The notes: generated by a model from the sequence alone, not told the origin. A stretch of DNA of 64,000 nt from Nemopilema nomurai (GCA_003864495.1 ML133412.1:901734-965733); one strand, 5' to 3'. Counted from the stretch's first letter, positions 21,001 through 33,600 are shown. Translations and numbers: made by a program.

Positions 21001-21216
21001 CTTTCTATACGAAAATATTAACAAACACTAGTTGTATTCTTATGAACGTTAATTTCAACACAAAAACAAAGGAAAATGCAGCCCCCCTGCAGTTTTGACA
21101 GGAAGACTATAAAAAAATTAAATTTCGTCAACGGCATTGAAATCAGCACCCTCGATTACCCTAGGTTTGGTCAAGGTTCTGGGTTTGTATCTCTAAGTTT
21201 TCAAAAAAAAACTCAG
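18085..21216. repeat. array copy 1 (left edge)
   Basis: 3132 bp. Its left end begins inside the palindrome arm and is preceded by unrelated sequence (GGCATCT). It has one extra A near 19788 relative to other copies. Confidence 0.98.
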
Positions 21217-21574
21217 ACAATCTCTGCCAAAAGTCTTGGAACACTTGCCCCAATTTACGCATCACGCAAATTGCCAAATCCCCTCGCCCCGCAAACAATG
21301 TTGTGTAGCGCTAAAGTGAATAATCCTAAAAACAAAAGTTAAGTATTCCCATGTACCTATGGTCTTCCTCTAAAGATGCAACATTGTTTAAGGGGCAAGG
21401 GGGTTTTTGAGCTACCAAGGAGAGACGGAAATAGAACGGGGGTCGCAAAATAAAAAAAATCTCACGGTGTTCCAACTACTTTTGGCAGAGATTGTCTGAG
21501 TGTCAAATCGAAAGCGGACAGATACGGCTATAAAAATGGTGGCTACCCCTAGGTTTTCAGGGGCGCTGATTTCA
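21138..21574. repeat. 437-bp imperfect palindrome at the unit junction (copies 1/2)
   Basis: Matching inverted segments share one centre at 21356: TGAAATCAGC (21138) with GCTGATTTCA (21565), CCTAGG pairs, and CTCAGACAATCTCTGCCAAA (from 21212) with its exact reverse complement ending at 21500. Inner arms pair CAAATCCCCTCGCCCC with GGGGCAAGGGGG and ACAATGTTG with CAACATTGT. The inner repeat, read inward as CAGACAATCTCTGCCAAAAG then TTGGAACAC, resembles Tc1/mariner-type terminal inverted repeats. The same structure recurs at every unit junction. Confidence 0.9.
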
Positions 21575-21587
21575 TTTTTGGCAGTTA

Positions 21588-21690
21588 CAAGGCCGTATCT
21601 CGAACGAATGGTGCGCTTTTGGTAGACGGCCTCCTTTTTATCAGTTTAAAAGCCATATCTTCAATGATTGCTGCGCTTCATGTTACCTGT
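21588..21690. repeat. diverged direct repeat, about 61-bp step
   Basis: AAGGCCGTATCTCGAACGAA followed by TGGTGCGCTT recurs as AAAGCCATATCTTCAATGAT followed by TGCTGCGCTT. It flanks the palindrome on its right side. Confidence 0.7.
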
Positions 21691-21696
21691 TTTCTC

Positions 21697-21704
21697 TATA
21701 TAAA
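21697..21704 (+). promoter_or_regulatory. candidate TATA box TATATAAA
   Basis: Consensus TATA motif about 220 bp upstream of the NTPase-like remnant and present in the copies inspected. Motif match only. Confidence 0.25.
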
Positions 21705-21920
21705 TCATAAATTACAATATTTTATCCTAATGCGTCCAGTATTGTAGAAAAGAACCAAAAATATGCACAGAGTCTGGGAAAGGGTCATAAATGCCTTTCC
21801 TCCACACAGGGTTAGCTCAATGTTTACAAGTGCAAAACGTTAATCGCCAATAACTAGAAATAGCAGGACTTCTAGACAAACATTGACAGGATTGTCAGTG
21901 AATGTTGTACGATAGCTTTT

Positions 21921-22288
21921 AATTCGACTAGAATTGTTTCGCTTCGGGTAGAGGATAAAGATGTGATCGTTTTGAACGTCTTCCGTGGGTCTCCTACTAT
22001 TCTGCCAAGTACGGGCATGTTGTTATGCTGTTGCCGTGGGAAGGCCATGTTTTCCATTTTGCTGCCCCCAAAACAACATATAATAAGGACATTGAACTCT
22101 CCAAAGACACTCCAGTGTTTGATACAGCAAAGGCCCCAGTATCGTTTGTTAGGGGCTCCCTCATTGATGAAGAGAAACTAGAGATGTTGAACTTTCGATG
22201 GCGCACTATCACGTTTGAGCATTGATTTGACATTTGTTGCCAGAAAACAGTACAGTTCTGTGGTAATTCTTGTGCAACAATGCTACTG
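21921..22288 (+). pseudogene. decayed NTPase/helicase-like element protein fragment
   Basis: Two frames must be joined to see it. The first reads VEDKDVIVLNVFRGSPTILP. After a frame change near 22025 the second reads LLPWEGHVFHFAAPKTTY, DIELSKDTPVFDTAKAPV, SLIDEEKLEMLNFRWRTITF, then a stop, then CGNSCATMLL. The series (acidic VED..VI.LN.FR, WEG..., APK, KDTP.F.T.KAP, E..M...RW) resembles, from memory, the C-terminal half of superfamily-3-like NTPases encoded by cnidarian mobile elements. The P-loop half is not recognisable. The lesions are the same in every copy except copy 11, where further indels alter the frame. Not functional as it stands. Confidence 0.45.
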
Positions 22289-22463
22289 AAATCAGGGCAG
22301 CATGAATATAAACATGCCATCGCCACCAGATGCCAGGGAAGAGTTCCGTTGACATATTATTGTTTTCAAGAGTGCTTGAGAACAAAGCGCTTTGAAGAGC
22401 AGCCCATTGTCCTGCTCAGTTTGCATGCTTCGCAGCCTCCAGCTTCCTGCCAATGACTTCGAT

Positions 22464-22870
22464 CAACGGTCTACACCAACGGTCTACAGTTTCTTTTATT
22501 TGAAATACGCCATGTATTAAAACACATTTCCTTAGGAAATGTCCCAAAATATGTGCAATGTATCCCAGTATATGTAGTTTGTGCATTTTGGCCAAAACAC
22601 TTTATGTAATGGCCGAAATAAAGGAATTTCTGCACGATCTACACTTTTTTAAAAGAAAGACATTACCCATTGTTATTTTCTTTTCTCAAAAAGTGTAGAC
22701 CGTGGAGTTTTCCTTGATTTTCTGGCATTCGGTGCGCATATGTTTCCAATTCTTTAACATATGAATAAGTACACTTAAACACATCCTTAACGTGTTTTTC
22801 AGTTGAAATTTCTGTGAAATGGTGGGTGCTTGATTGATTTAAGTTTGTAGACCGTGGCTGTAGACCGTTG
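22464..22870. mobile_element. about 410-bp element bounded by 25-bp inverted repeats
   Basis: The left arm 22464-22488 consists of two CAACGGTCTACA blocks. The right arm 22846-22870 is its reverse complement with about two mismatches. Inside are a perfect 19-bp palindrome ACATTTCCTTAGGAAATGT at 22524 and a hairpin pairing CGATCTACACTTTTT (22635) with AAAAAGTGTAGACCG (22688). It has no coding capacity and looks like a MITE or foldback element. No target-site duplication identified. Confidence 0.6.
22617..22622 (+). terminator. candidate poly(A) signal AATAAA inside the unit
   Basis: AATAAA on the + strand in GCCGAAATAAAGG, downstream of the TATA-like motif and NTPase remnant. Motif only. Confidence 0.2.
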
Positions 22871-22883
22871 GGCAAGATATCAG

Positions 22884-22897
22884 GATGCGGCCGCATC
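22884..22897. repeat. 14-bp perfect palindrome GATGCGGCCGCATC
   Basis: Sits just outside the right arm of the 410-bp element, next to GATATC and GCTAGC hexamers. Present in every copy inspected. Confidence 0.9.
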
Positions 22898-23141
22898 GAA
22901 GCTAGCCTCGATCGCATGAAGAGACACTACATACCCTCGAACAACGGCTTATTGGGAGCCTCTCTAAGATTTTTATTCAGTTTTTTCAGTAGAAAATTGA
23001 AGGAAAACCTTAAGTGCATGAAACATCCGTACTTCTGATAGCAATAATCGTACCATAAGCCTCATAAACGTTGTGAAATTAGTGTTGTAAATATGAATTA
23101 TATGAAATAGTTTTTTTTATCACTAGAATACGATATAGCAG

Positions 23142-23823
23142 TCAATACTTTGTCCGATGCCCTCTGTTTGAAGCGAATACTTTCAGACGATCGTGCATCG
23201 TTGCTATCGTTCGATCAATGGGAGAGGAATCGTGAGCTAACGGAGTCGTCAACCTTGTCCTCAACTCAACGAAACTCTTTTTTTTTATCTTCATTTTTTT
23301 ATCTTCACTTTTCGATCTTTGGTCAAGTAAATCTTGATATTGCTGAAAATATTTTCAATTGAATTTATGTCAGATGATCGTGATATAGAAAAACGTCGCC
23401 ACTCCAGAATTGTCGATGAAATTTCTTTATTGCTTTTCGAGCGAAATCTTGTCTTTTCCTTTGCCTTTGGTACAAAGTTAACCTGCTTTCGTTGTTTTAT
23501 ATACCTACACCTGTTCTCATTCATTACTCATACTAGAGCTCGATAACTGACGGGCTTTTTTGCATTCTTGAGCTACATCAAGAACAGTTAAGTTTGCATT
23601 TTGACTCCTTCATATCCCGAATATTCTTATAAATCGCTTCTTCTCTGCTGCTCATAATCGGTGCTCGGCCTGTTATCTTCTTGTGTTCCTTTACTTAAAT
23701 CCATCTTTATAAATGTGGAGAACATTTTTCGGCAATATTTTCCTTTTTGTTAGCAATTTCACGATATGATAAAGAGCCTCTTGCTCGCAAAAAATAAGCG
23801 TAGACTCTCGTTTCAGATGACAT
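23142..23823 (-). pseudogene. Tc1/mariner-like transposase remnant
   Basis: Read on the - strand across frame breaks. The N-terminal part MSSETRVYAYFLRARGSLSY then REIANKK resembles the helix-turn-helix region of Tc1-type transposases. Next come a GRAPIMSSREEAI stretch and ILEWRRFSISRSSDINSIEN then IFSNIK, which occupies the place of the conserved SPDLNPIENxW motif near the third catalytic acid. The C-terminus TMHDRLKVFASNRGHRTKY and stop match the family's typical end (SMPRR...GG.TKY). It spans about 680 bp against roughly 1 kb for an intact gene. The central catalytic part with the first two Asp residues is absent and several frame breaks are present. All copies carry essentially the same damage. 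Confidence 0.7.
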
Positions 23824-24345
23824 TTCTCCACGAAACATTATTGTAGCTATGCTTCCAGGTTTTCCTTAAGCCCTCCATGGATCTAAATTTGTAAACATTC
23901 CCTTTTAACACAGCTAAGAATAGTTTTGAGTCATTTATTGGTTGTTTAGCAATCCAGATTATTCAGCGAATGTGGCTATTTCAGTAGATGGTAGATGACA
24001 AGTCTGTGACGCAAATGACAATGCTCAGTCACTTGCATACCGAATCGTTTAAGTAGCGAAACTACCAATTTCAAGGCGCTGGTTGCCTTCATCTATTGCC
24101 AACTTACCATGGCAGCCCTATTTTACCCCCTTTCTATACGAAAATATTAACAAACACTAGTTGTATTCTTATGACGATTAATTTCAACACAAAAACAAAG
24201 GAAAATGCAGCCCCCCTGCAGTTTTGACAGGAAGACTATAAAAAAATTAAATTTCGTCAACGGCATTGAAATCAGCACCCTCGATTACCCTAGGTTTGGT
24301 CAAGGTTCTGGGTTTGTATCTCTAAGTTTTCAAAAAAAAACTCAG

Positions 24346-27300
24346 ACAATCTCTGCCAAAAGTCTTGGAACACTTGCCCCAATTTACGCATCACGCAAAT
24401 TGCCAAATCCCCTCGCCCCGCAAACAATGTTGTGTAGCGCTAAAGTGAATAATCCTAAAAACAAAAGTTAAGTATTCCCATGTACCTATGGTCTTCCTCT
24501 AAAGATGCAACATTGTTTAAGGGGGCAAGGGGGTTTTGCAGCTACCAAGGAGAGACGGAAATAGAACGGGGGTCGCAAAATAAAAAAATCTCACGGTGTT
24601 CCAACTACTTTTGGCAGAGATTGTCTGAGTGTCAAATCGAAAGCGGACAGATACGGCTATAAAAATGGTGGCTACCCCTAGGTTTTCAGGGGCGCTGATT
24701 TCATTTTTGGCAGTTACAAGGCCGTATCTCGAACGAATGGTGCGCTTTTGGTAGACGGCCTCCTTTTTATCAGTTTAAAAGCCATATCTTCAATGATTGC
24801 TGCGCTTCATGTTACCTGTTTTCTCTATATAAATCATAAATTACAATATTTTATCCTAATGCGTCCAGTATTGTAGAAAAGAACCAAAAATATGCACAGA
24901 GTCTGGGAAAGGGTCATAAATGCCTTTCCTCCACACAGGGTTAGCTCAATGTTTACAAGTGCAAAACGTTAATCGCCAATAACTAGAAATAGCAGGACTT
25001 CTAGACAAACATTGACAGGATTGTCAGTGAATGTTGTACGATAGCTTTTAATTCGACTAGAATTGTTTCGCTTCGGGTAGAGGATAAAGATGTGATCGTT
25101 TTGAACGTCTTCCGTGGGTCTCCTACTATTCTGCCAAGTACGGGCATGTTGTTATGCTGTTGCCGTGGGAAGGCCATGTTTTCCATTTTGCTGCCCCCAA
25201 AACAACATATAATAAGGACATTGAACTCTCCAAAGACACTCCAGTGTTTGATACAGCAAAGGCCCCAGTATCGTTTGTTAGGGGCTCCCTCATTGATGAA
25301 GAGAAACTAGAGATGTTGAACTTTCGATGGCGCACTATCACGTTTGAGCATTGATTTGACATTTGTTGCCAGAAAACAGTACAGTTCTGTGGTAATTCTT
25401 GTGCAACAATGCTACTGAAATCAGGGCAGCATGAATATAAACATGCCATCGCCACCAGATGCCAGGGAAGAGTTCCGTTGACATATTATTGTTTTACAAG
25501 AGTGCTTGAGAACAAAGCGCTTTGAAGAGCAGCCCATTGTCCTGCTCAGTTTGCATGCTTCGCAGCCTCCAGCTTCCTGCCAATGACTTCGATCAACGGT
25601 CTACACCAACGGTCTACAGTTTCTTTTATTTGAAATACGCCATGTATTAAAACACATTTCCTTAGGAAATGTCCCAAAATATGTGCAATGTATCCCAGTA
25701 TATGTAGTTTGTGCATTTTGGCCAAAACACTTTATGTAATGGCCGAAATAAAGGAATTTCTGCACGATCTACACTTTTTTAAAAGAAAGACATTACCCAT
25801 TGTTATTTTCTTTTCTCAAAAAGTGTAGACCGTGGAGTTTTCCTTGATTTTCTGGCATTCGGTGCGCATATGTTTCCAATTCTTTAACATATGAATAAGT
25901 ACACTTAAACACATCCTTAACGTGTTTTTCAGTTGAAATTTCTGTGAAATGGTGGGTGCTTGATTGATTTAAGTTTGTAGACCGTGGCTGTAGACCGTTG
26001 GGCAAGATATCAGGATGCGGCCGCATCGAAGCTAGCCTCGATCGCATGAAGAGACACTACATACCCTCGAACAACGGCTTATTGGGAGCCTCTCTAAGAT
26101 TTTTATTCAGTTTTTTCAGTAGAAAATTGAAGGAAAACCTTAAGTGCATGAAACATCCGTACTTCTGATAGCAATAATCGTACCATAAGCCTCATAAACG
26201 TTGTGAAATTAGTGTTGTAAATATGAATTATATGAAATAGTTTTTTTTATCACTAGAATACGATATAGCAGTCAATACTTTGTCCGATGCCCTCTGTTTG
26301 AAGCGAATACTTTCAGACGATCGTGCATCGTTGCTATCGTTCGATCAATGGGAGAGGAATCGTGAGCTAACGGAGTCGTCAACCTTGTCCTCAACTCAAC
26401 GAAACTCTTTTTTTTTATCTTCATTTTTTATCTTCACTTTTCGATCTTTGGTCAAGTAAATCTTGATATTGCTGAAAATATTTTCAATTGAATTTATGTC
26501 AGATGATCGTGATATAGAAAAACGTCGCCACTCCAGAATTGTCGATGAAATTTCTTTATTGCTTTTCGAGCGAAATCTTGTCTTTTCCCTTTGCCTTTGG
26601 TACAAAGTTAACCTGCTTTCGTTGTTTTATATACCTACACCTGTTCTCATTCATTACTCATACTAGAGCTCGATAACTGACGGGCTTTTTTGCATTCTTG
26701 AGCTACATCAAGAACAGTTAAGTTTGCATTTTGACTCCTTCATATCCCGAATATTCTTATAAATCGCTTCTTCTCTGCTGCTCATAATCGGTGCTCGGCC
26801 TGTTATCTTCTTGTGTTCCTTTACTTAAATCCATCTTTATAAATGTGGAGAACATTTTTCGGCAATATTTTCCTTTTTGTTAGCAATTTCACGATATGAT
26901 AAAGAGCCTCTTGCTCGCAAAAATAAGCGTAGACTCTCGTTTCAGATGACATTTCTCCACGAAACATTATTGTAGCTATGCTTCCAGGTTTCCTTAAGCC
27001 CCTCCATGATCTAAATTTGTAAACATTCCCTTTTAACACAGCTAAGAATAGTTTTGAGTCATTTATTGGTTGTTTAGCAATCCAGATTATTCAGCGAATG
27101 TGGCTATTTCAGTAGATGGTAGATGACAAGTCTGTGACGCAAATGACAATGCTCAGTCACTTGCATACCGAATCGTTTAAGTAGCGAAACTACCAATTTC
27201 AAGGCGCTGGTTGCCTTCATCTATTGCCAACTTACCATGGCAGCCCTATTTTACCCCCTTTCTATACGAAAATATTAACAAACACTAGTTGTATTCTTAT

Positions 27301-27473
27301 GAACGTTAATTTCAACACAAAAACAAAGGAAAATGCAGCCCCCCTGCAGTTTTGACAGGAAGACTATAAAAAAATTAAATTTCGTCAACGGCATTGAAAT
27401 CAGCACCCTCGATTACCCTAGGTTTGGTCAAGGTTCTGGGTTTGTATCTCTAAGTTTTCAAAAAAAAACTCAG
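24346..27473. repeat. array copy 3
   Basis: 3128 bp, the shortest unit. It carries private changes near 26928-27010: one A fewer before TAAGCG, and CCCCTCCATGATC where others read CCCTCCATGGATC. Confidence 0.98.
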
Positions 27474-30400
27474 ACAATCTCTGCCAAAAGTCTTGGAACA
27501 CTTGCCCCAATTTACGCATCACGCAAATTGCCAAATCCCCTCGCCCCGCAAACAATGTTGTGTAGCGCTAAAGTGAATAATCCTAAAAACAAAAGTTAAG
27601 TATTCCCATGTACCTATGGTCTTCCTCTAAAGATGCAACATTGTTTAAGGGGGCAAGGGGGTTTTGCAGCTACCAAGGAGAGACGGAAATAGAACGGGGG
27701 TCGCAAAATAAAAAAAATCTCACGGTGTTCCAACTACTTTTGGCAGAGATTGTCTGAGTGTCAAATCGAAAGCGGACAGATACGGCTATAAAAATGGTGG
27801 CTACCCCTAGGTTTTCAGGGGCGCTGATTTCATTTTTGGCAGTTACAAGGCCGTATCTCGAACGAATGGTGCGCTTTTGGTAGACGGCCTCCTTTTTATC
27901 AGTTTAAAAGCCATATCTTCAATGATTGCTGCGCTTCATGTTACCTGTTTTCTCTATATAAATCATAAATTACAATATTTTATCCTAATGCGTCCAGTAT
28001 TGTAGAAAAGAACCAAAAATATGCACAGAGTCTGGGAAAGGGTCATAAATGCCTTTCCTCCACACAGGGTTAGCTCAATGTTTACAAGTGCAAAACGTTA
28101 ATCGCCAATAACTAGAAATAGCAGGACTTCTAGACAAACATTGACAGGATTGTCAGTGAATGTTGTACGATAGCTTTTAATTCGACTAGAATTGTTTCGC
28201 TTCGGGTAGAGGATAAAGATGTGATCGTTTTGAACGTCTTCCGTGGGTCTCCTACTATTCTGCCAAGTACGGGCATGTTGTTATGCTGTTGCCGTGGGAA
28301 GGCCATGTTTTCCATTTTGCTGCCCCCAAAACAACATATAATAAGGACATTGAACTCTCCAAAGACACTCCAGTGTTTGATACAGCAAAGGCCCCAGTAT
28401 CGTTTGTTAGGGGCTCCCTCATTGATGAAGAGAAACTAGAGATGTTGAACTTTCGATGGCGCACTATCACGTTTGAGCATTGATTTGACATTTGTTGCCA
28501 GAAAACAGTACAGTTCTGTGGTAATTCTTGTGCAACAATGCTACTGAAATCAGGGCAGCATGAATATAAACATGCCATCGCCACCAGATGCCAGGGAAGA
28601 GTTCCGTTGACATATTATTGTTTTACAAGAGTGCTTGAGAACAAAGCGCTTTGAAGAGCAGCCCATTGTCCTGCTCAGTTTGCATGCTTCGCAGCCTCCA
28701 GCTTCCTGCCAATGACTTCGATCAACGGTCTACACCAACGGTCTACAGTTTCTTTTATTTGAAATACGCCATGTATTAAAACACATTTCCTTAGGAAATG
28801 TCCCAAAATATGTGCAATGTATCCCAGTATATGTAGTTTGTGCATTTTGGCCAAAACACTTTATGTAATGGCCGAAATAAAGGAATTTCTGCACGATCTA
28901 CACTTTTTTAAAAGAAAGACATTACCCATTGTTATTTTCTTTTCTCAAAAAGTGTAGACCGTGGAGTTTTCCTTGATTTTCTGGCATTCGGTGCGCATAT
29001 GTTTCCAATTCTTTAACATATGAATAAGTACACTTAAACACATCCTTAACGTGTTTTTCAGTTGAAATTTCTGTGAAATGGTGGGTGCTTGATTGATTTA
29101 AGTTTGTAGACCGTGGCTGTAGACCGTTGGGCAAGATATCAGGATGCGGCCGCATCGAAGCTAGCCTCGATCGCATGAAGAGACACTACATACCCTCGAA
29201 CAACGGCTTATTGGGAGCCTCTCTAAGATTTTTATTCAGTTTTTTCAGTAGAAAATTGAAGGAAAACCTTAAGTGCATGAAACATCCGTACTTCTGATAG
29301 CAATAATCGTACCATAAGCCTCATAAACGTTGTGAAATTAGTGTTGTAAATATGAATTATATGAAATAGTTTTTTTTATCACTAGAATACGATATAGCAG
29401 TCAATACTTTGTCCGATGCCCTCTGTTTGAAGCGAATACTTTCAGACGATCGTGCATCGTTGCTATCGTTCGATCAATGGGAGAGGAATCGTGAGCTAAC
29501 GGAGTCGTCAACCTTGTCCTCAACTCAACGAAACTCTTTTTTTTTATCTTCATTTTTTTATCTTCACTTTTCGATCTTTGGTCAAGTAAATCTTGATATT
29601 GCTGAAAATATTTTCAATTGAATTTATGTCAGATGATCGTGATATAGAAAAACGTCGCCACTCCAGAATTGTCGATGAAATTTCTTTATTGCTTTTCGAG
29701 CGAAATCTTGTCTTTTCCCTTTGCCTTTGGTACAAAGTTAACCTGCTTTCGTTGTTTTATATACCTACACCTGTTCTCATTCATTACTCATACTAGAGCT
29801 CGATAACTGACGGGCTTTTTTGCATTCTTGAGCTACATCAAGAACAGTTAAGTTTGCATTTTGACTCCTTCATATCCCGAATATTCTTATAAATCGCTTC
29901 TTCTCTGCTGCTCATAATCGGTGCTCGGCCTGTTATCTTCTTGTGTTCCTTTACTTAAATCCATCTTTATAAATGTGGAGAACATTTTTCGGCAATATTT
30001 TCCTTTTTGTTAGCAATTTCACGATATGATAAAGAGCCTCTTGCTCGCAAAAAATAAGCGTAGACTCTCGTTTCAGATGACATTTCTCCACGAAACATTA
30101 TTGTAGCTATGCTTCCAGGTTTTCCTTAAGCCCTCCATGGATCTAAATTTGTAAACATTCCCTTTTAACACAGCTAAGAATAGTTTTGAGTCATTTATTG
30201 GTTGTTTAGCAATCCAGATTATTCAGCGAATGTGGCTATTTCAGTAGATGGTAGATGACAAGTCTGTGACGCAAATGACAATGCTCAGTCACTTGCATAC
30301 CGAATCGTTTAAGTAGCGAAACTACCAATTTCAAGGCGCTGGTTGCCTTCATCTATTGCCAACTTACCATGGCAGCCCTATTTTACCCCCTTTCTATACG

Positions 30401-30603
30401 AAAATATTAACAAACACTAGTTGTATTCTTATGAACGTTAATTTCAACACAAAAACAAAGGAAAATGCAGCCCCCTGCAGTTTTGACAGGAAGACTATAA
30501 AAAAATTAAATTTCGTCAACGGCATTGAAATCAGCACCCTCGATTACCCTAGGTTTGGTCAAGGTTCTGGGTTTGTATCTCTAAGTTTTCAAAAAAAACT
30601 CAG
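27474..30603. repeat. array copy 4
   Basis: 3130 bp. Near 30470 it has one C fewer in the GCAGCCCCC run and a shorter A-run near 30592. Both are shared with copy 13 at +28,190 bp. Confidence 0.98.
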
Positions 30604-33600
30604 ACAATCTCTGCCAAAAGTCTTGGAACACTTGCCCCAATTTACGCATCACGCAAATTGCCAAATCCCCTCGCCCCGCAAACAATGTTGTGTAGCGCTA
30701 AAGTGAATAATCCTAAAAACAAAAGTTAAGTATTCCCATGTACCTATGGTCTTCCTCTAAAGATGCAACATTGTTTAAGGGGGCAAGGGGGTTTTGCAGC
30801 TACCAAGGAGAGACGGAAATAGAACGGGGGTCGCAAAATAAAAAAAATCTCACGGTGTTCCAACTACTTTTGGCAGAGATTGTCTGAGTGTCAAATCGAA
30901 AGCGGACAGATACGGCTATAAAAATGGTGGCTACCCCTAGGTTTTCAGGGGCGCTGATTTCATTTTTGGCAGTTACAAGGCCGTATCTCGAACGAATGGT
31001 GCGCTTTTGGTAGACGGCCTCCTTTTTATCAGTTTAAAAGCCATATCTTCAATGATTGCTGCGCTTCATGTTACCTGTTTTCTCTATATAAATCATAAAT
31101 TACAATATTTTATCCTAATGCGTCCAGTATTGTAGAAAAGAACCAAAAATATGCACAGAGTCTGGGAAAGGGTCATAAATGCCTTTCCTCCACACAGGGT
31201 TAGCTCAATGTTTACAAGTGCAAAACGTTAATCGCCAATAACTAGAAATAGCAGGACTTCTAGACAAACATTGACAGGATTGTCAGTGAATGTTGTACGA
31301 TAGCTTTTAATTCGACTAGAATTGTTTCGCTTCGGGTAGAGGATAAAGATGTGATCGTTTTGAACGTCTTCCGTGGGTCTCCTACTATTCTGCCAAGTAC
31401 GGGCATGTTGTTATGCTGTTGCCGTGGGAAGGCCATGTTTTCCATTTTGCTGCCCCCAAAACAACATATAATAAGGACATTGAACTCTCCAAAGACACTC
31501 CAGTGTTTGATACAGCAAAGGCCCCAGTATCGTTTGTTAGGGGCTCCCTCATTGATGAAGAGAAACTAGAGATGTTGAACTTTCGATGGCGCACTATCAC
31601 GTTTGAGCATTGATTTGACATTTGTTGCCAGAAAACAGTACAGTTCTGTGGTAATTCTTGTGCAACAATGCTACTGAAATCAGGGCAGCATGAATATAAA
31701 CATGCCATCGCCACCAGATGCAGGGAAGAGTTCCGTTGACATATTATTGTTTTACAAGAGTGCTTGAGAACAAAGCGCTTTGAAGAGCAGCCCATTGTCC
31801 TGCTCAGTTTGCATGCTTCGCAGCCTCCAGCTTCCTGCCAATGACTTCGATCAACGGTCTACACCAACGGTCTACAGTTTCTTTTATTTGAAATACGCCA
31901 TGTATTAAAACACATTTCCTTAGGAAATGTCCCAAAATATGTGCAATGTATCCCAGTATATGTAGTTTGTGCATTTTGGCCAAAACACTTTATGTAATGG
32001 CCGAAATAAAGGAATTTCTGCACGATCTACACTTTTTTAAAAGAAAGACATTACCCATTGTTATTTTCTTTTCTCAAAAAGTGTAGACCGTGGAGTTTTC
32101 CTTGATTTTCTGGCATTCGGTGCGCATATGTTTCCAATTCTTTAACATATGAATAAGTACACTTAAACACATCCTTAACGTGTTTTTCAGTTGAAATTTC
32201 TGTGAAATGGTGGGTGCTTGATTGATTTAAGTTTGTAGACCGTGGCTGTAGACCGTTGGGCAAGATATCAGGATGCGGCCGCATCGAAGCTAGCCTCGAT
32301 CGCATGAAGAGACACTACATACCCTCGAACAACGGCTTATTGGGAGCCTCTCTAAGATTTTTATTCAGTTTTTTCAGTAGAAAATTGAAGGAAAACCTTA
32401 AGTGCATGAAACATCCGTACTTCTGATAGCAATAATCGTACCATAAGCCTCATAAACGTTGTGAAATTAGTGTTGTAAATATGAATTATATGAAATAGTT
32501 TTTTTTTATCACTAGAATACGATATAGCAGTCAATACTTTGTCCGATGCCCTCTGTTTGAAGCGAATACTTTCAGACGATCGTGCATCGTTGCTATCGTT
32601 CGATCAATGGGAGAGGAATCGTGAGCTAACGGAGTCGTCAACCTTGTCCTCAACTCAACGAAACTCTTTTTTTTTATCTTCATTTTTTTATCTTCACTTT
32701 TCGATCTTTGGTCAAGTAAATCTTGATATTGCTGAAAATATTTTCAATTGAATTTATGTCAGATGATCGTGATATAGAAAAACGTCGCCACTCCAGAATT
32801 GTCGATGAAATTTCTTTATTGCTTTTCGAGCGAAATCTTGTCTTTTCCCTTTGCCTTTGGTACAAAGTTAACCTGCTTTCGTTGTTTTATATACCTACAC
32901 CTGTTCTCATTCATTACTCATACTAGAGCTCGATAACTGACGGGCTTTTTTGCATTCTTGAGCTACATCAAGAACAGTTAAGTTTGCATTTTGACTCCTT
33001 CATATCCCGAATATTCTTATAAATCGCTTCTTCTCTGCTGCTCATAATCGGTGCTCGGCCTGTTATCTTCTTGTGTTCCTTTACTTAAATCCATCTTTAT
33101 AAATGTGGAGAACATTTTTCGGCAATATTTTCCTTTTTGTTAGCAATTTCACGATATGATAAAGAGCCTCTTGCTCGCAAAAATAAGCGTAGACTCTCGT
33201 TTCAGATGACATTTCTCCACGAAACATTATTGTAGCTATGCTTCCAGGTTTTCCTTAAGCCCTCCATGGATCTAAATTTGTAAACATTCCCTTTTAACAC
33301 AGCTAAGAATAGTTTTGAGTCATTTATTGGTTGTTTAGCAATCCAGATTATTCAGCGAATGTGGCTATTTCAGTAGATGGTAGATGACAAGTCTGTGACG
33401 CAAATGACAATGCTCAGTCACTTGCATACCGAATCGTTTAAGTAGCGAAACTACCAATTTCAAGGCGCTGGTTGCCTTCATCTATTGCCAACTTACCATG
33501 GCAGCCCTATTTTACCCCTTTCTATACGAAAATATTAACAAACACTAGTTGTATTCTTATGAACGTTAATTTCAACACAAAAACAAAGGAAAATGCAGCC

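Larger units (their letters stand above)
21217..24345. repeat. array copy 2 (reference copy for sub-features)
   Basis: 3129 bp. Private variants include GTTTTTGAGCTACC near 21404, loss of an A near 22366, and ATGACGATTAATT near 24171 where other copies read ATGAACGTTAATT. Confidence 0.98.
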
